From Sphingomonas sanxanigenens DSM 19645 = NX02 (GTDB taxonomy: Bacteria; Pseudomonadota; Alphaproteobacteria; Sphingomonadales; Sphingomonadaceae), in assembly GCF_000512205.2 (NCBI RefSeq), contig NZ_CP006644.1, positions 5,849,501 to 5,913,500 of the forward strand: a DNA stretch of 64,000 nt, in the 5' to 3' direction. Shown piece after piece: positions 18,199 through 29,985 of this stretch. The notes beneath the pieces are model-generated. The model ran no database searches. It saw only the letters and a list, made by a program, of their open reading frames with translations, and had not been told where the DNA came from. Each line of letters begins with the position of its first letter. The first letter of the stretch is position 1. The position numbers and the translations under genes were made by a program.

Positions 18199-18247
18199 AT
18201 GTTACATCATTACATTTCGCTGTCGAGATGTAATGTGACAACATTAC
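18199..18247. promoter_or_regulatory. AT-rich inverted-repeat operator candidate upstream of tonB
   Basis: In a GC-rich neighbourhood this 49-base stretch is AT-rich and built from one motif used three times. CATTACAT (18208-18215) and ATGTAATG (18228-18235) form a perfect eight-base inverted repeat with 12 bases between, extended by matching ATGTT/AACAT ends (18199-18203 and 18240-18244). A third CATTAC follows at 18242-18247. It lies between the gltX stop and tonB start, about 48 bases before the tonB ATG. It looks like a repressor or activator site rather than a terminator, since no T-tract follows. The binding protein is unknown. Confidence 0.55.
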
Positions 18248-18288
18248 TTAAAAGTCGGCCGGCGCGCATCGAGGCGCGTGCCGCCGGT

Positions 18289-19623
18289 TCAGACGGTGAG
18301 GCGCAGCCTCTCGATCGCGCGCTCGCGGCCGATCAGCGGCAGCAGCGCCGCCATGTCGGGGCCATGATCGCGGCCGGTGAGCGCCTGCCGCAGGGGGAGG
18401 AACAACGCCTTGCCCTTGCGGCCGGTCATGGCCTTGAGCGACTCGGTGAGTGCCCGCCACGGATCGGCAGACCAGTCGAGCGCAGCCGCGGCATCGGCGG
18501 CGGCATCCAAAAAGGCGGCGTCCTCCGCGGAGAAGGCGGGTGCCTCCACCGGGCCTTCGACGACCTGCCACCAGTCCGCCGCCTCGCGCACGGTGGCGAG
18601 GTTGGGGCGGATCGCTTCCCACCCGGCGGCGTCGATCCCGGCGGGCAGCCGGTCCGCCACCGCCTCATGATCGAGTTGATGGACGATGCGGGCGTTGAGC
18701 TGGGCGAGCTCGGCCTCGTCGAACCGCGCCGGCGCGCGGCCGAAATGGCCGAAGTCGAACCCGGCGGCGAGCAGGCGGATATCGGCGATCGGCTCGACCG
18801 GCTGGCTGGTGCCGATCCGCGCGAGCAAGGCGGCGATCGCGGCCGGCTCATAGCCTGCCTCGCGAAACGCCTCGACGCCGAGCGAGCCGAGCCGCTTGGA
18901 CAGCTTGCCCTCGCTGCCGACGAGCAGCGCCTCGTGCGCGAAGGCGGGCGGGGTTGTGCCGAGCGCCTCGAACATCTGGATCTGCGCGGCGGTGTTGGAG
19001 ACATGATCCTCGCCGCGCACGACATGGGTGATGCCCATGTCGACATCGTCGATCGCGGAGGGAAGCATATAGAGCCATGAGCCATCGGCGCGGCGGATGA
19101 CGGGGTCTGACATCGTCCGCGGATCGAAGCGCTGGTCGCCGCGAATCAGATCGTGCCAGCCGATCGGCGCGTCATGATCGAGGCGGAAGCGCCAGTGCGG
19201 GCGGCGCCCCTCCGCTTCCAGCGCCGCGCGATCGGCATCGGTCAGCGCCAGCGCGGCGCGATCATAGACCGGCGGCAGCCCGCGCCCCAGCAGCACCTTG
19301 CGCTTGAGATCCAGTTCCTGCGCGGTCTCATAGGCGGGATAGACGCGGCCGGCGTCCCGCAGCGCCTCGAACCGCGCCTCGTAGAGCGGGAAGCGGGCGG
19401 ACTGGCGGGTCTCGCCGTCCGCCATCAGCCCCAGCCAGGCGAGATCGGTGCGGATCGCGGCGACGAACGCCTCCCTGGACCGCTCGGCATCGGTATCGTC
19501 GATGCGCAGCAGGAAGCGGCCGCCATATTTGTGCGCCCACAGCCAGTTGTGCAGCGCCGTGCGGATATTGCCGACGTGCAGGGTGCCGGTGGGGGAGGGC
19601 GCGAAGCGGGTGGTGATCGTCAT
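18289..19623 (-). CDS. gltX: Glutamyl-tRNA synthetase
   Basis: 444 residues. Class I synthetase: the HIGH motif appears as HVGN in TRFAPSPTGTLHVGNIRTAL, and the KMSKS loop as KLSKR in GSEGKLSKRLGSLG. GEDHVSNTAAQ and RIDDTDAERS are conserved active-site elements. It charges tRNA-Glu and, in organisms lacking GlnRS, may mischarge tRNA-Gln for GatCAB. Alphaproteobacteria often carry two copies; which paralogue this is cannot be decided from one sequence. It is somewhat shorter than the common 470-residue form. It may head a leftward unit that continues through tonB. Confidence 0.93.
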   Translation of the reverse strand: MTITTRFAPSPTGTLHVGNIRTALHNWLWAHKYGGRFLLRIDDTDAERSREAFVAAIRTDLAWLGLMADGETRQSARFPLYEARFEALRDAGRVYPAYETAQELDLKRKVLLGRGLPPVYDRAALALTDADRAALEAEGRRPHWRFRLDHDAPIGWHDLIRGDQRFDPRTMSDPVIRRADGSWLYMLPSAIDDVDMGITHVVRGEDHVSNTAAQIQMFEALGTTPPAFAHEALLVGSEGKLSKRLGSLGVEAFREAGYEPAAIAALLARIGTSQPVEPIADIRLLAAGFDFGHFGRAPARFDEAELAQLNARIVHQLDHEAVADRLPAGIDAAGWEAIRPNLATVREAADWWQVVEGPVEAPAFSAEDAAFLDAAADAAAALDWSADPWRALTESLKAMTGRKGKALFLPLRQALTGRDHGPDMAALLPLIGRERAIERLRLTV

Positions 19624-19788
19624 CGCCGCCGCTTAAGCCGATTCGGCGGCGGACGGAAACGGCCGTGCAGCGAAAAAGCGCGATGCGATCGGATCTTCGG
19701 GGCTGATGCCGATCAACCGCCCCTTTCCCTGTGGGACCTGCGCCGCTAAGGGCGGGGCTCGCAAGAGTATCCGTGGGGACGCAAATCG

Positions 19789-20724
19789 ATGAAGCTGCTG
19801 GCCGGCAATTCCAACCTGGCGCTGGCGCGAGAGATCGCTGACTATCTGGAAATTCCGCTGACCGACGCCAGCGTCCGTCGCTTCGCCGACGAGGAAGTGT
19901 TCGTCGAGATTCACGAAAATGTCCGGGGCGAGGACGTGTTCGTGATCCAGTCCACCTGCTTCCCCACCAACGACAATCTGATGGAGCTGCTGATCTGCAT
20001 CGATGCGCTGCGCCGCGCATCGGCCAAGCGGATCACCGCGGTGGTGCCCTATTTCGGCTATGCCCGGCAGGACCGGAAGCCGGGGCCGCGCACGCCGATC
20101 TCGGCCAAGCTGGTCGCCAACCTGATCACCGTCGCCGGCGCGCATCGCGTGCTTTCGATGGATCTCCATGCCGGCCAGATCCAGGGTTTCTTCGATATCC
20201 CGACCGACAATCTCTATGCGGCACCGGTGATGTCGGCGGACATCCAGGCGCGCTTCGGCGATCGCAACCTGATGGTGGTCTCACCCGACGTCGGCGGCGT
20301 GGTGCGCGCCCGCGCGCTCGCCAAGCGCCTCAACAACGCGCCGCTCTCGATCGTCGACAAGCGCCGGGAGCGCGCCGGCGAATCGGAAGTGATGAACATC
20401 ATCGGCGACGTCGCCGGCCGCTTCTGCATCCTGATCGATGATATCGTCGATTCGGCGGGCACGCTGTGCAACGCCGCAGCCGCGCTGAAGGAAGCCGGTG
20501 CCGAGGAAGTCGTCGCCTATGTCAGCCATGGCGTGCTCTCGGGTGGCGCGGTGGCGCGCGTCGAGGGGTCCGCGTTGCTCGAACTGGTGATCACCGATTC
20601 GATCGCGCCACCCGACGCGGTGCGCGACGCGAAGAAGGTCCGCCACCTGCCGATCGCGCCGCTGCTGGCAGAGGCGATCAAGCGCATCGCCGACGAAAGC
20701 TCGGTGTCCTCGCTGTTCGACTGA
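19789..20724 (+). CDS. prs: Ribose-phosphate pyrophosphokinase
   Basis: 311 residues, standard length. It makes PRPP from ribose 5-phosphate and ATP. Landmarks are [20 protein letters not shown] at the start, the ATP-binding [20 protein letters not shown], the [20 protein letters not shown] flag and substrate region, and the PRPP signature [17 protein letters not shown]. The ATG follows GTGGGGACGCAAATCG with a suitable GGGGA ribosome site. PRPP feeds both the his and purine pathways, of which the his genes lie about 6 kb away. Convergent with the downstream lipoprotein gene. Confidence 0.97.
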   Translation: MKLLAGNSNLALAREIADYLEIPLTDASVRRFADEEVFVEIHENVRGEDVFVIQSTCFPTNDNLMELLICIDALRRASAKRITAVVPYFGYARQDRKPGPRTPISAKLVANLITVAGAHRVLSMDLHAGQIQGFFDIPTDNLYAAPVMSADIQARFGDRNLMVVSPDVGGVVRARALAKRLNNAPLSIVDKRRERAGESEVMNIIGDVAGRFCILIDDIVDSAGTLCNAAAALKEAGAEEVVAYVSHGVLSGGAVARVEGSALLELVITDSIAPPDAVRDAKKVRHLPIAPLLAEAIKRIADESSVSSLFD

Positions 20725-20732
20725 GCGAACGT

Positions 20733-20753
20733 CCCTCCCGCGCCGCGGGAGGG
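20733..20753. terminator. Bidirectional hairpin between prs and a lipoprotein gene
   Basis: CCCTCCCGC-GCC-GCGGGAGGG is a perfect nine-base stem with a three-base loop in the 38-base gap between convergent stops (20724 and 20763). No strong T-tract is present. The CTCCCGC/GCGGGAG core recurs at 53495 and, shortened, at 9765. Confidence 0.6.
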
Positions 20754-20762
20754 GGATAGACC

Positions 20763-21242
20763 TCAGTTCGGGTTGTCGGCGGTGCTGCCGCCCTGGCCGA
20801 CCGCGCCGACCTGGCCGATATTGCCGAAGATCTCTTCGAAGAAGCTCTTCTCGCGGCCCAGCGTCGGCGTCTTGCTGCCTTCGGGCGAGATCGAGACGAC
20901 CTTGTCGAGCCCGGTTTCCTGGACGGTGGCGACGACATCGTTCTTGTCGAACGTCACCTTGAGCACGGTCTGGTTGACGGGCTTGGGCTCGGCGAAGGCG
21001 AGCTGGCGCGACTGGCGCGAGAAGTAATAATATTCGCCGGTGTTGAACTGGCCCATGAAGGTCGGGCGGCCAAGCGTACGCTCCACGGAGGCGCGATTGT
21101 CCAGCCCCGGCTGGATCGAGCTGACCAGCACCGGATCGAGGATGAAGCCCTGGTGCGTCCGCACGCGGCTGCACGCCGCCGTCGATGCCAGGATCGCGGC
21201 CGTGCAGGCGATCATCGCCACCCGCCGCATCGTAACGCTCAT
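20763..21242 (-). CDS. BamE/OmlA-like outer-membrane lipoprotein
   Basis: 159 residues. A signal sequence (MRRVAMIACTAAILASTAAC) ends in a lipobox-like TAAC, so Cys near residue 24 should be lipidated. The mature part has the SmpA/OmlA fold signature: IQPGLDNRASVERTLGRPTF, then GEYYYFSRQSRQLAF and VLKVTFDKNDVVATV. In this family BamE stabilises the BAM complex that inserts outer-membrane beta-barrels. A glycine- and asparagine-rich tail follows. The ATG at 21242 was chosen because it begins the signal peptide; an upstream extension has no signal character. Divergent from the bc1 chaperone gene. Confidence 0.88.
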   Translation of the reverse strand: MSVTMRRVAMIACTAAILASTAACSRVRTHQGFILDPVLVSSIQPGLDNRASVERTLGRPTFMGQFNTGEYYYFSRQSRQLAFAEPKPVNQTVLKVTFDKNDVVATVQETGLDKVVSISPEGSKTPTLGREKSFFEEIFGNIGQVGAVGQGGSTADNPN

Positions 21243-21376
21243 TGAAAACTCTCCCGGCATTCGCAACCCGCAACACTCCTGCGCGCCATGGCCATTGCAT
21301 GGGCGCAACTCTGCCTCAATATGCCGGTCGGCAGCGGCAAACAAGGGCGCCGCCGGGCAAGGAAGACGAGACGAGG

Positions 21377-21895
21377 ATGGGTTTGCTGTCGCGGCTGCTG
21401 GGCCGCACCGAGGATCGAGCGGCGCTGGCGCCGCTCTATGCGGCGGTGGTGGCGCGTGCGCGCCAGCCGCACTGGTATCTGGAAGGCGCGGTCGCCGACA
21501 GCCTGGATGGCCGGTTCGACATGGTCGCGGCGATTCTGGCGCTGACGTTGATCCGCATGGAACGGGAGCCGGAGGCGATCCCGGCGTCGTCGCTGCTGAC
21601 CGAAGCGTTCGTCGACGATATGGACGGGCAACTCCGCGAGATCGGCATCGGCGACATCATCGTCGGCAAGAAGATCGGCAACATGATGGGCGTGCTCGGC
21701 GGCCGGCTGGGCGCGTATCGCGCGGGGCTGCGCGGTGACGGCGATTTTGCCGCCGCGCTCGTCCGCAACCTCTATCGCGGCGCCGCGCCGGCGCCGGCGG
21801 CGCTTGCGCATGTCGAGCAGCGATTGCGCGCGTTCGACGCGGCACTGGCGCAAACGCCGTTGAAATCGCTGCTGGACGGGGATCTGCCGGCATGA
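21377..21895 (+). CDS. Ubiquinol-cytochrome c chaperone (CBP3/UQCC1-like)
   Basis: 172 residues. The region PHWYLEGAVADSLDGRFDMVAAILALTL and EAFVDDMDGQLREIGIGDIIVGKKI is the core of the ubiquinol-cytochrome c chaperone domain, related to yeast Cbp3, which helps assemble cytochrome b into complex III. In bacteria the role is inferred from the homology. The start ATG lies three bases after GACGAGG. Its stop overlaps the DUF177 gene start by four bases (ATGA). Confidence 0.9.
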   Translation: MGLLSRLLGRTEDRAALAPLYAAVVARARQPHWYLEGAVADSLDGRFDMVAAILALTLIRMEREPEAIPASSLLTEAFVDDMDGQLREIGIGDIIVGKKIGNMMGVLGGRLGAYRAGLRGDGDFAAALVRNLYRGAAPAPAALAHVEQRLRAFDAALAQTPLKSLLDGDLPA

Positions 21896-22410
21896 CCCCC
21901 GAATTTTCGCGGACGTGGCCCGCCGGCGAAATCGGCGACCGTCCCCGCGAGGTTTCGATCGAGGCTGACGAAGCCGAGCGCGCGGCACTGGCGAAGCGCT
22001 TCGCGATCGTCGCAATCGATCGCCTTTCGGCTGCCGCGCGGCTGCAGCGCCGCGCTGACGGCATTTACGCCGAGGGCCGGGTCTCGGCGCAGGTCGTCCA
22101 GAGCTGCGTCGTCACCGGCGAACCGGTGCCGGCCGCGATCGACGAGGCTTTCGTGCTGCGCTTCGTCGAAAATTTCGATCCCGACGCCGAAGAGCTCGAA
22201 CTGAGCGAAGCCGATTGCGACACGGTGCCGATCGAGAATGGCGCGATCGATCTCGGCGAGGCGGTGGCCGAAACGCTGGCGCTTGCGCTCGATCCGTGGC
22301 CGCGCAGCGCCCATGCCGATCAGGCGCTCGACGAGGCGGGCGTTTCGGACGGCAGCGATGTCGGCCCGTTCGCGGCGCTCAGGGAGCTGAAGGAGAAGCT
22401 CAAAAAATAA
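21892..22410 (+). CDS. DUF177 (YceD-like) protein
   Basis: 172 residues of the DUF177/YceD family. The region VSAQVVQSCVVTGEPVPAAIDEAFVLRFVE is the family core, with a Cys in SCVVTGEP, and the acidic middle ends at LGEAVAETLALALDPWPRS. The family is linked to 23S rRNA maturation in other organisms, and the gene is often upstream of rpmF; no rpmF follows here. It is coupled to the chaperone gene by a four-base overlap. A terminator hairpin follows at once. Confidence 0.88.
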   Translation: MTPEFSRTWPAGEIGDRPREVSIEADEAERAALAKRFAIVAIDRLSAAARLQRRADGIYAEGRVSAQVVQSCVVTGEPVPAAIDEAFVLRFVENFDPDAEELELSEADCDTVPIENGAIDLGEAVAETLALALDPWPRSAHADQALDEAGVSDGSDVGPFAALRELKEKLKK

Positions 22411-22431
22411 GGCCCGGCAAGCTGCCGGGCC
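22402..22431. terminator. Bidirectional Rho-independent terminator between yceD-like and ssb genes
   Basis: GGCCCGGCA-AGC-TGCCGGGCC (22411-22431) is a perfect nine-base stem with a three-base loop. Reading leftward (ssb direction) it is followed by TTATTTTTT (22402-22410), a strong U-tract that overlaps the end of the DUF177 gene. Reading rightward it is followed by the weaker TTCGGTCT. Confidence 0.75.
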
Positions 22432-22445
22432 TTCGGTCTCGTGGA

Positions 22446-23027
22446 TCAGAACGGCACGTCGTCGTCGAGATCGTCGTCGAACGGGCGGGAGCCGCCTGCG
22501 GGGGCGCCGCCGCCACGGCTGGCGCCACCGCCGCCACCGCCGCCACGGCCGAAATCGCCACCGCCGCCGCCGCCGCCGCTGGCGCGAGCGCCGCCATAAC
22601 CCCCGGCGCCACCGCCCCGGTCGTCATCGCTCCAGGCGCTGCCGCCGCCACCGCTGCCACCACCGGCACCGCCGCCGTCGCGGCCGCCGAGCAGCACCAT
22701 CTCGCCGCGGAAGCGCTGGAGAACCACCTCGGTGGTATATTTGTCCTGGCCGCTATTGTCGGTCCATTTGCGGGTCTGGAGCTGGCCTTCGAGATAGACG
22801 CTCGAGCCCTTGCGCAGATACTGCTTGGCGACCCGGCCGAGATTCTCGTTGAAGATCACGACGCGGTGCCACTCGGTCTTTTCCTGCTGGTTGCCGTCGC
22901 GGTCCTTCCAGCGCTCGGTCGTCGCGACGTTGAAGTTCACCACCTCCCCGCCATTGTTCATCGACCGGGCTTCCGGATCGGCTCCGAGATTGCCGACCAG
23001 AATCACCTTGTTGACGCTGCCTGCCAC
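22446..23027 (-). CDS. ssb: Single-stranded DNA-binding protein
   Basis: 193 residues. The N-terminal OB fold ([53 protein letters not shown]) is standard. It is followed by a very glycine-rich linker (about residues 118-180) with long runs of Gly, encoded by a low-complexity CCGCCG region, and then the acidic tip [10 protein letters not shown] that binds partner proteins. The start is a GTG at 23027, preceded by AAAGGACAGGAC. The next gene upstream, feoB, ends 13 bases away on the same strand. Confidence 0.95.
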   Translation of the reverse strand: MAGSVNKVILVGNLGADPEARSMNNGGEVVNFNVATTERWKDRDGNQQEKTEWHRVVIFNENLGRVAKQYLRKGSSVYLEGQLQTRKWTDNSGQDKYTTEVVLQRFRGEMVLLGGRDGGGAGGGSGGGGSAWSDDDRGGGAGGYGGARASGGGGGGGDFGRGGGGGGGASRGGGAPAGGSRPFDDDLDDDVPF

Positions 23028-23040
23028 GTCCTGTCCTTTT

Positions 23041-24891
23041 CTAAAGCCCCAATGCGATCGCGCCCCAATAGGTCGCGCCTGCTGCCACATAAGCGAGGCC
23101 GAACAGATATGCCAAGGTGAAGGCCGGCCATTTCCAACCGTTGGTCTCGCGCCGGATCACGGCGATGGTCGACAGGCACTGCGGCGCGAACACGAACCAG
23201 GCGAGGAAGGCGAGCGCGGTCGGGAACGACCAGTCCTTCGCGATCTGCTGGCCGAGCGTCTCTTCCGCCTTCTCCTCGTCGGTCTCGTTGATCGAATAGA
23301 CCGTCGCCAGCGCGGAGACCGCGACCTCGCGCGCCGCCATCGCCGGGATGATCGCCAGCGCCATGTCGTGGTTGAAGCCGATCGGACGGACGATCACCTC
23401 GAGCCCGGAGGCGATCCGGCCGGCGATCGAATATTCGCTCTGCCTGAGGCCGCTGCCTTCGGGCGCCTGCGGATAGGAGGTCAGCAGCCACAGGGCGATG
23501 GTGACGCTCATGATGATCGTGCCGGCGCGGCGCAGGAACACCCAGGCGCGCTGCCACAGGCCGATCAGAATGTCGCCGATCCGGGGCATCTGGTAGCGCG
23601 GCAATTCCATCAGAAAGCCGGTATTCGCCGATTTCGCGATGGTCTTGCGGAAGACGAACGCCACCAGCACCGATCCGACGATGCCGGCGATGTAGAGCCC
23701 GAACCAGACCAGCCCCTGCAGGCCGATGCCCCACCCCAGCGCACGCGCCGGAATGACGTTGTTGATGATCAGGCCGTAGACCGGCAGGCGTGCCGAGCAG
23801 GTCATCATCGGTGCGATCAGGATCGTCGTCAGCCGCTGCTTGGGATCGTCGATCGTGCGCGTCGCCATGATGCCCGGGATCGCACAGGCGAAGGAGGAGA
23901 GCAGCGGAATGAAGGCGCGGCCGTTGAGCCCGACATGGGCCATCAGCTTGTCCATCAGGAAGGCGGCGCGGGCCATATATCCCGACGCCTCGAGGATCAG
24001 GATGAACAGGAACAGCACCAGGATCTGCGGCAGGAACACCACAACCGAGCCGACGCCGGCGATGACGCCATCGACGATCAGCGAGCGGAGAAAACCTTCG
24101 GGCAACAGGCCGGTGAAAACCTCCTGCAGCGCGCCCTGGCCCGCCTCGATCCAGCCCATCGGCGCTTCGGACCAGGCGAACACCGCCTGGAACATCAGGA
24201 AGAACAGCACCAGCAGCAGCACGATGCCGCCGACCGGATGCAGCGCGATCGCGTCGATCCGGCTGGTCGCCTGCACCACCGGCCGTTCCGAGATCACCGC
24301 CTTCTGCGCGATCGCGCGGGCGCGGCGCTGGACCTTGACGAACGCCTCCTGAGTCTCGGGGGGCGTCACCGGCTTGCGCGCCAGCGCTTCGGCCAGCTTC
24401 TCCTTGACCTCCTCGATGCCGCGCCTGCGCACCGCGACGGTCGGGATCACGGGTATGCCGAGTTCCGCGGCCAGGGCCCCGGCGTCGAGTTCGAGCCCGT
24501 CGCGCTCGGCCATGTCGATCATGTTGAGCGACAGCACCGCCGGGATGCCGAGCGCGATCAGTTGCAGCGCGAAGCGGAGATGGTGATCGAGATTGCCGGC
24601 ATCGACCACGATCAGCAGCGCATCCGGGCGCCGCTCGCCCTCCTGCGTGCCGAGCAGCACGTCGCGGGTCACCGCCTCGTCCGGGCTGCCGGGGTCCAGG
24701 CTGTAGGCGCCGGGCAGGTCGACCAATTCGAACGGCCGCCCGTCCGGCAGGCTGGTGCGGCCGCTGTGGCGCTCGACGGTGACGCCGGGATAGTTGGCGA
24801 CCTTCTGGCGGGCGCCGGTCAGGGCGTTGAACAATGCGCTCTTGCCGGCATTGGGGCTTCCCGCCAGCGCGACCAGGGGCATCGGGTTCAT
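23041..24891 (-). CDS. feoB: Ferrous iron transporter FeoB
   Basis: 616 residues. N-terminal G domain: G1 loop [12 protein letters not shown]3 DLPGAYSL and G4 NMID. Then come the membrane core with the Gate motif region ([15 protein letters not shown]), [14 protein letters not shown], and the later segment [13 protein letters not shown]. It imports Fe(II) across the inner membrane. It is shorter than the roughly 770-residue enterobacterial form but within the range of the family. Its start overlaps feoA by four bases (ATGA), so feoA-feoB is a coupled pair. A Fur-like box lies upstream of feoA. Confidence 0.95.
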   Translation of the reverse strand: MNPMPLVALAGSPNAGKSALFNALTGARQKVANYPGVTVERHSGRTSLPDGRPFELVDLPGAYSLDPGSPDEAVTRDVLLGTQEGERRPDALLIVVDAGNLDHHLRFALQLIALGIPAVLSLNMIDMAERDGLELDAGALAAELGIPVIPTVAVRRRGIEEVKEKLAEALARKPVTPPETQEAFVKVQRRARAIAQKAVISERPVVQATSRIDAIALHPVGGIVLLLVLFFLMFQAVFAWSEAPMGWIEAGQGALQEVFTGLLPEGFLRSLIVDGVIAGVGSVVVFLPQILVLFLFILILEASGYMARAAFLMDKLMAHVGLNGRAFIPLLSSFACAIPGIMATRTIDDPKQRLTTILIAPMMTCSARLPVYGLIINNVIPARALGWGIGLQGLVWFGLYIAGIVGSVLVAFVFRKTIAKSANTGFLMELPRYQMPRIGDILIGLWQRAWVFLRRAGTIIMSVTIALWLLTSYPQAPEGSGLRQSEYSIAGRIASGLEVIVRPIGFNHDMALAIIPAMAAREVAVSALATVYSINETDEEKAEETLGQQIAKDWSFPTALAFLAWFVFAPQCLSTIAVIRRETNGWKWPAFTLAYLFGLAYVAAGATYWGAIALGL

Positions 24892-25154
24892 GTCGGCTCC
24901 ACCATGATGGCGGAGGCCGCGGCGCGCCGGAGCGCGATCGTCATCCGGCCGACGCGGCAGGCGATCGGGTCGCGGCCCAACATGCTGCCGCTGTGCAGCG
25001 TCTCGATCGCCATGCCCTCGTCGAAGCCGAGTTCGCGAAGCCGCCGTGCTTCGGCGGGAACGAGCGCCGCCCATTCGATCGACGCGATGCGGGCGGGTGA
25101 TTTGAGGGGCAGTTCGTCGAGGCGCACGGGCAGCGAGGCTTTCGTGGGGGACAT
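24888..25154 (-). CDS. feoA: Ferrous iron transport protein FeoA
   Basis: 88 residues. A small SH3-like domain: RLDELPLKSPARIASIEW, then RRLRELGFDEGMAIETLHSGSM with the conserved LGFDEG, then ACRVGRMTIALRRAAASAIMV. It acts with FeoB in Fe(II) uptake. The ATG at 25154 gives the compact family length; an upstream in-frame codon would add 30 basic residues. First gene of the leftward feoA-feoB pair, divergent from gyrB with a gap of about 130 bases. Confidence 0.93.
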   Translation of the reverse strand: MSPTKASLPVRLDELPLKSPARIASIEWAALVPAEARRLRELGFDEGMAIETLHSGSMLGRDPIACRVGRMTIALRRAAASAIMVEPT

Positions 25155-25166
25155 GGGTCTGCGAGC

Positions 25167-25174
25167 GATTATCA
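25167..25174 (-). promoter_or_regulatory. Candidate Fur-type iron box upstream of feoA
   Basis: The leftward strand reads TATTGATAATCGCTCG here. TGATAATC, eight bases, matches the centre of the classical Fur-box repeat, and the site lies about 13-20 bases before the feoA ATG, a position that could block expression. Only half of a full 19-base box is matched, so this is suggestive only. Confidence 0.3.
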
Positions 25175-25197
25175 ATAGATGGCGGGAATAGCTATAG

Positions 25198-27774
<2,577 letters not shown>

Positions 27775-27886
27775 TCGGAACCGGCGCGCGCCCCCTTTCG
27801 TAACGATCGGCGGGGCCGTGCGCGCCGGTCTCCCCGCGCATGAGTGGGGGGCGACTTTCGCGTGATCGCCCGCTAGGGGCGCTGCG

Positions 27887-28801
27887 ATGCAGAGCCAGCC
27901 CGAGTCCGTGTCGAGTCACCCGTCGCCGCACCATGCCGCGCAGCGCATCGGCTTCGCAGCGATGCTGGCGAGCAATCTCTGCCTGGCGTTCGGGCCGTGG
28001 TTCGTCCGTCTGGCGGATACCGGGCCGGTCGCCGCCGGTTTCTGGCGGCTCGCACTCGCGGCGCCGGTGCTGCTCGTTCTGTCGCCCCTCGCGCGCCAGC
28101 CGTTCACCCGAATCCCGCCCGCGCTGGTCGTGACCATCGCGATCGGCGGTCTGCTGTTCGCGGCCGATCTCGCGAGCTGGCATCTCGGCATCCTTCACAC
28201 CAAGATGGCCAACGCCACGCTGTTCGGCAATGCGACCAGCCTGATGTTCCCCATCTACGGCTTCCTCGTCGCGCGCGCCTGGCCGACGCGGATGCAGGGA
28301 ATCGCATTCGGGCTGGCCACGCTGGGCACGCTGCTGCTGATGGGCCGCTCCTACGAACTGTCCGCGAACAACCTGCTGGGCGATCTGCTCTGCCTGTTCG
28401 CCGGCGTGCTCTACACCTGCTATTTCATCGCCATCGAGCGTGCGCGTGCGACGCTGCAGCCGCTGCCCCTGCTCGCCTTGTGCACGATCGCGGCGATCTT
28501 GCCGATGCTGCTGTTCGCGCTTGCGCTGGGCGAACGGGTGATGCCGCAGCACTGGTCCGCGCTGATCGGCCTTGCGCTGCTCAGTCAGGTGATCGGGCAG
28601 GGGTTGATCGTCTATGCGATCGGCGTGCTGCCGCCGGTGGTGATCGGGCTGGGCCTGCTGACCCAGCCGATGATCGCCGCCGTCGTGGGCTGGTTCGCCT
28701 ATGACGAGCGGCTGGGCACGCTCGATATCGTCGGCGCCGTCGCGATCGCCATCGCCCTGGTGCTGGTGCGCGCGCCGTCGCGCAAGGCGATCGCCGGCTG
28801 A
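27887..28801 (+). CDS. EamA/DMT-family transporter
   Basis: 304 residues with about ten membrane spans, made of two EamA repeats: the first opens at FAAMLASNLCLAFGPWFVRLAD and the second at LLGDLLCLFAGVLYTCYFIAIE. This matches the drug/metabolite transporter superfamily, whose members export metabolites such as amino acids or nucleobases; the substrate cannot be told. It lies 112 bases after gyrB and 38 before the COQ9 gene. Confidence 0.85.
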   Translation: MQSQPESVSSHPSPHHAAQRIGFAAMLASNLCLAFGPWFVRLADTGPVAAGFWRLALAAPVLLVLSPLARQPFTRIPPALVVTIAIGGLLFAADLASWHLGILHTKMANATLFGNATSLMFPIYGFLVARAWPTRMQGIAFGLATLGTLLLMGRSYELSANNLLGDLLCLFAGVLYTCYFIAIERARATLQPLPLLALCTIAAILPMLLFALALGERVMPQHWSALIGLALLSQVIGQGLIVYAIGVLPPVVIGLGLLTQPMIAAVVGWFAYDERLGTLDIVGAVAIAIALVLVRAPSRKAIAG

Positions 28802-28839
28802 CGCTTGGCGCGGCGCGGCCAAGCGCCTAGAGTCGGGCG

Positions 28840-29502
28840 ATGGTCCAGCTTCCCACCGATCCGACGCTCGACGAGTTGCGTGACGCGCTCGCTCCCCTGA
28901 TCGCCCGCCATGCCGCGTTCGATGGCTGGACGGCCGACGCGCTTGGCGCGGCTGCCGCGGAAGCCGGGGTCGATCCGAAGATCGTCGCCCTTGCCTATCC
29001 CGGCGGCGCGATCGACATGATCGATGCATGGTTCGCATCGATCGACCAGGGCATGCTGGCGGCGTGGCCGGCCGAAACGCTCGGCACGCTCAAGATCCGC
29101 GCGCGCATCCAGTCGCTGGTGGAGGCGCGGCTCGCGTTGCTCGCGCCGCATCGCGAGCCGCTGCGCCGTGCGCTGGCGATCCTCGCGCTGCCGACCAACG
29201 CACCGCGCGCCGCGAAACTCGGCTGGCGCGCCGCCGACGCGATCTGGCGCGCCGCCGGCGACACCGCGACCGACTATAATCATTATACCAAGCGCGCGAT
29301 GCTGCTGGGCGTCTACGCCTCGACGATGCTGGTGCTCGTCGATGACGAAAGCGAGTCTCTGGTCGAGACCCACGCCTTCCTTGCGCGTCGGATCGACAAT
29401 GTGATGCAGATCGAAAAAGCCAAGGCCGGCTTCAAGGCCCGGTCCGAACATCGGCTGAGCCTGACCCGGTTTATCGGGCGGCTGCGTTATCCGGCGCTCT
29501 GA
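28840..29502 (+). CDS. COQ9 family ubiquinone biosynthesis protein
   Basis: 220 residues. The N-terminal TetR-like helical part is followed by the COQ9 domain: LKIRARIQSLVEARL, TNAPRAAKLGWRAADAIWRAAGDTATDYNHYTKRAML, then the lipid-binding helix region at the C-terminus. COQ9 binds lipid and supports Coq7-type hydroxylation in ubiquinone synthesis; in alphaproteobacteria that role is inferred from the family. Downstream, a hairpin separates it from a convergent periplasmic protein gene. Confidence 0.88.
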   Translation: MVQLPTDPTLDELRDALAPLIARHAAFDGWTADALGAAAAEAGVDPKIVALAYPGGAIDMIDAWFASIDQGMLAAWPAETLGTLKIRARIQSLVEARLALLAPHREPLRRALAILALPTNAPRAAKLGWRAADAIWRAAGDTATDYNHYTKRAMLLGVYASTMLVLVDDESESLVETHAFLARRIDNVMQIEKAKAGFKARSEHRLSLTRFIGRLRYPAL

Positions 29503-29503
29503 A

Positions 29504-29524
29504 GGGAAGGGCGCCGCCCTTCCC
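29504..29524. terminator. Hairpin after the COQ9 gene
   Basis: GGGAAGGGC-GCC-GCCCTTCCC, a perfect nine-base stem with a three-base loop, begins two bases after the COQ9 stop codon, in the gap to the convergent gene ending at 29566. No long T-tract follows. A second, imperfect repeat (GATCGGCCCCCGATCGGCC) follows at about 29528-29546. Confidence 0.6.
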
Positions 29525-29565
29525 CCGGATCGGCCCCCGATCGGCCGATATCGGTCAGCTGTCGT

Positions 29566-29985
29566 TCAGCGGCTCGCCGTCTTCGCGGGCTTGGCATAGG
29601 GCACGAAATCGCCGAGGCCGACGAAGCCCGTCTGCATCCGCGCATTGATGTCGAACAGCTGGATGGTGTCGATGTTGCACAGCTGCGTCGAGACGGTCTT
29701 GGTCACCAGCACGTCGTTCCGGTCGAGCGAGCCCGCGCCGATCTTCGGGCGGTTGACGTAGAGCGTGTTGCCGTTGGTGCGATAGACGATGGCCGTGCCG
29801 TCGTAGATCGTGCTCGAACGGATGTCGCGCAGGTTGATGCAGCGCACCGGCTTGCCGGCGGTCCTGCCGTCCAGCGCCTCGGCGAGCTTGGCTTCGCCCC
29901 GCGCGGTGGTCTTCGAGCCTGCCGCCATGGTGGGGACCGCCGCCAGCAACGCCGCGCCGGCGAGAATGTAAGACGCGAATCGCAT
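29566..29985 (-). CDS. Small periplasmic protein, unknown function
   Basis: 139 residues. A clear signal peptide (MRFASYILAGAALLAAVPTMAAG) with an AMA-type cleavage region near residue 20. The mature part holds two Cys (VRCINLRDI and QLCNIDTI) that may form a disulfide, with TIYDGTAIVYRTNGNTLYVNRP between them. No enzyme motif is seen. The ATG at 29985 was preferred over one six bases upstream, because GAGG is then eight bases away. Divergent from the bacteriophytochrome gene. Confidence 0.65.
   Translation of the reverse strand: MRFASYILAGAALLAAVPTMAAGSKTTARGEAKLAEALDGRTAGKPVRCINLRDIRSSTIYDGTAIVYRTNGNTLYVNRPKIGAGSLDRNDVLVTKTVSTQLCNIDTIQLFDINARMQTGFVGLGDFVPYAKPAKTASR

Noticed and set aside
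22480-22680. A trinucleotide repeat or CRISPR-like array of CCGCCG units
   Set aside because: The repeat is the codon pattern of the glycine-rich linker of ssb, with no regular spacers.
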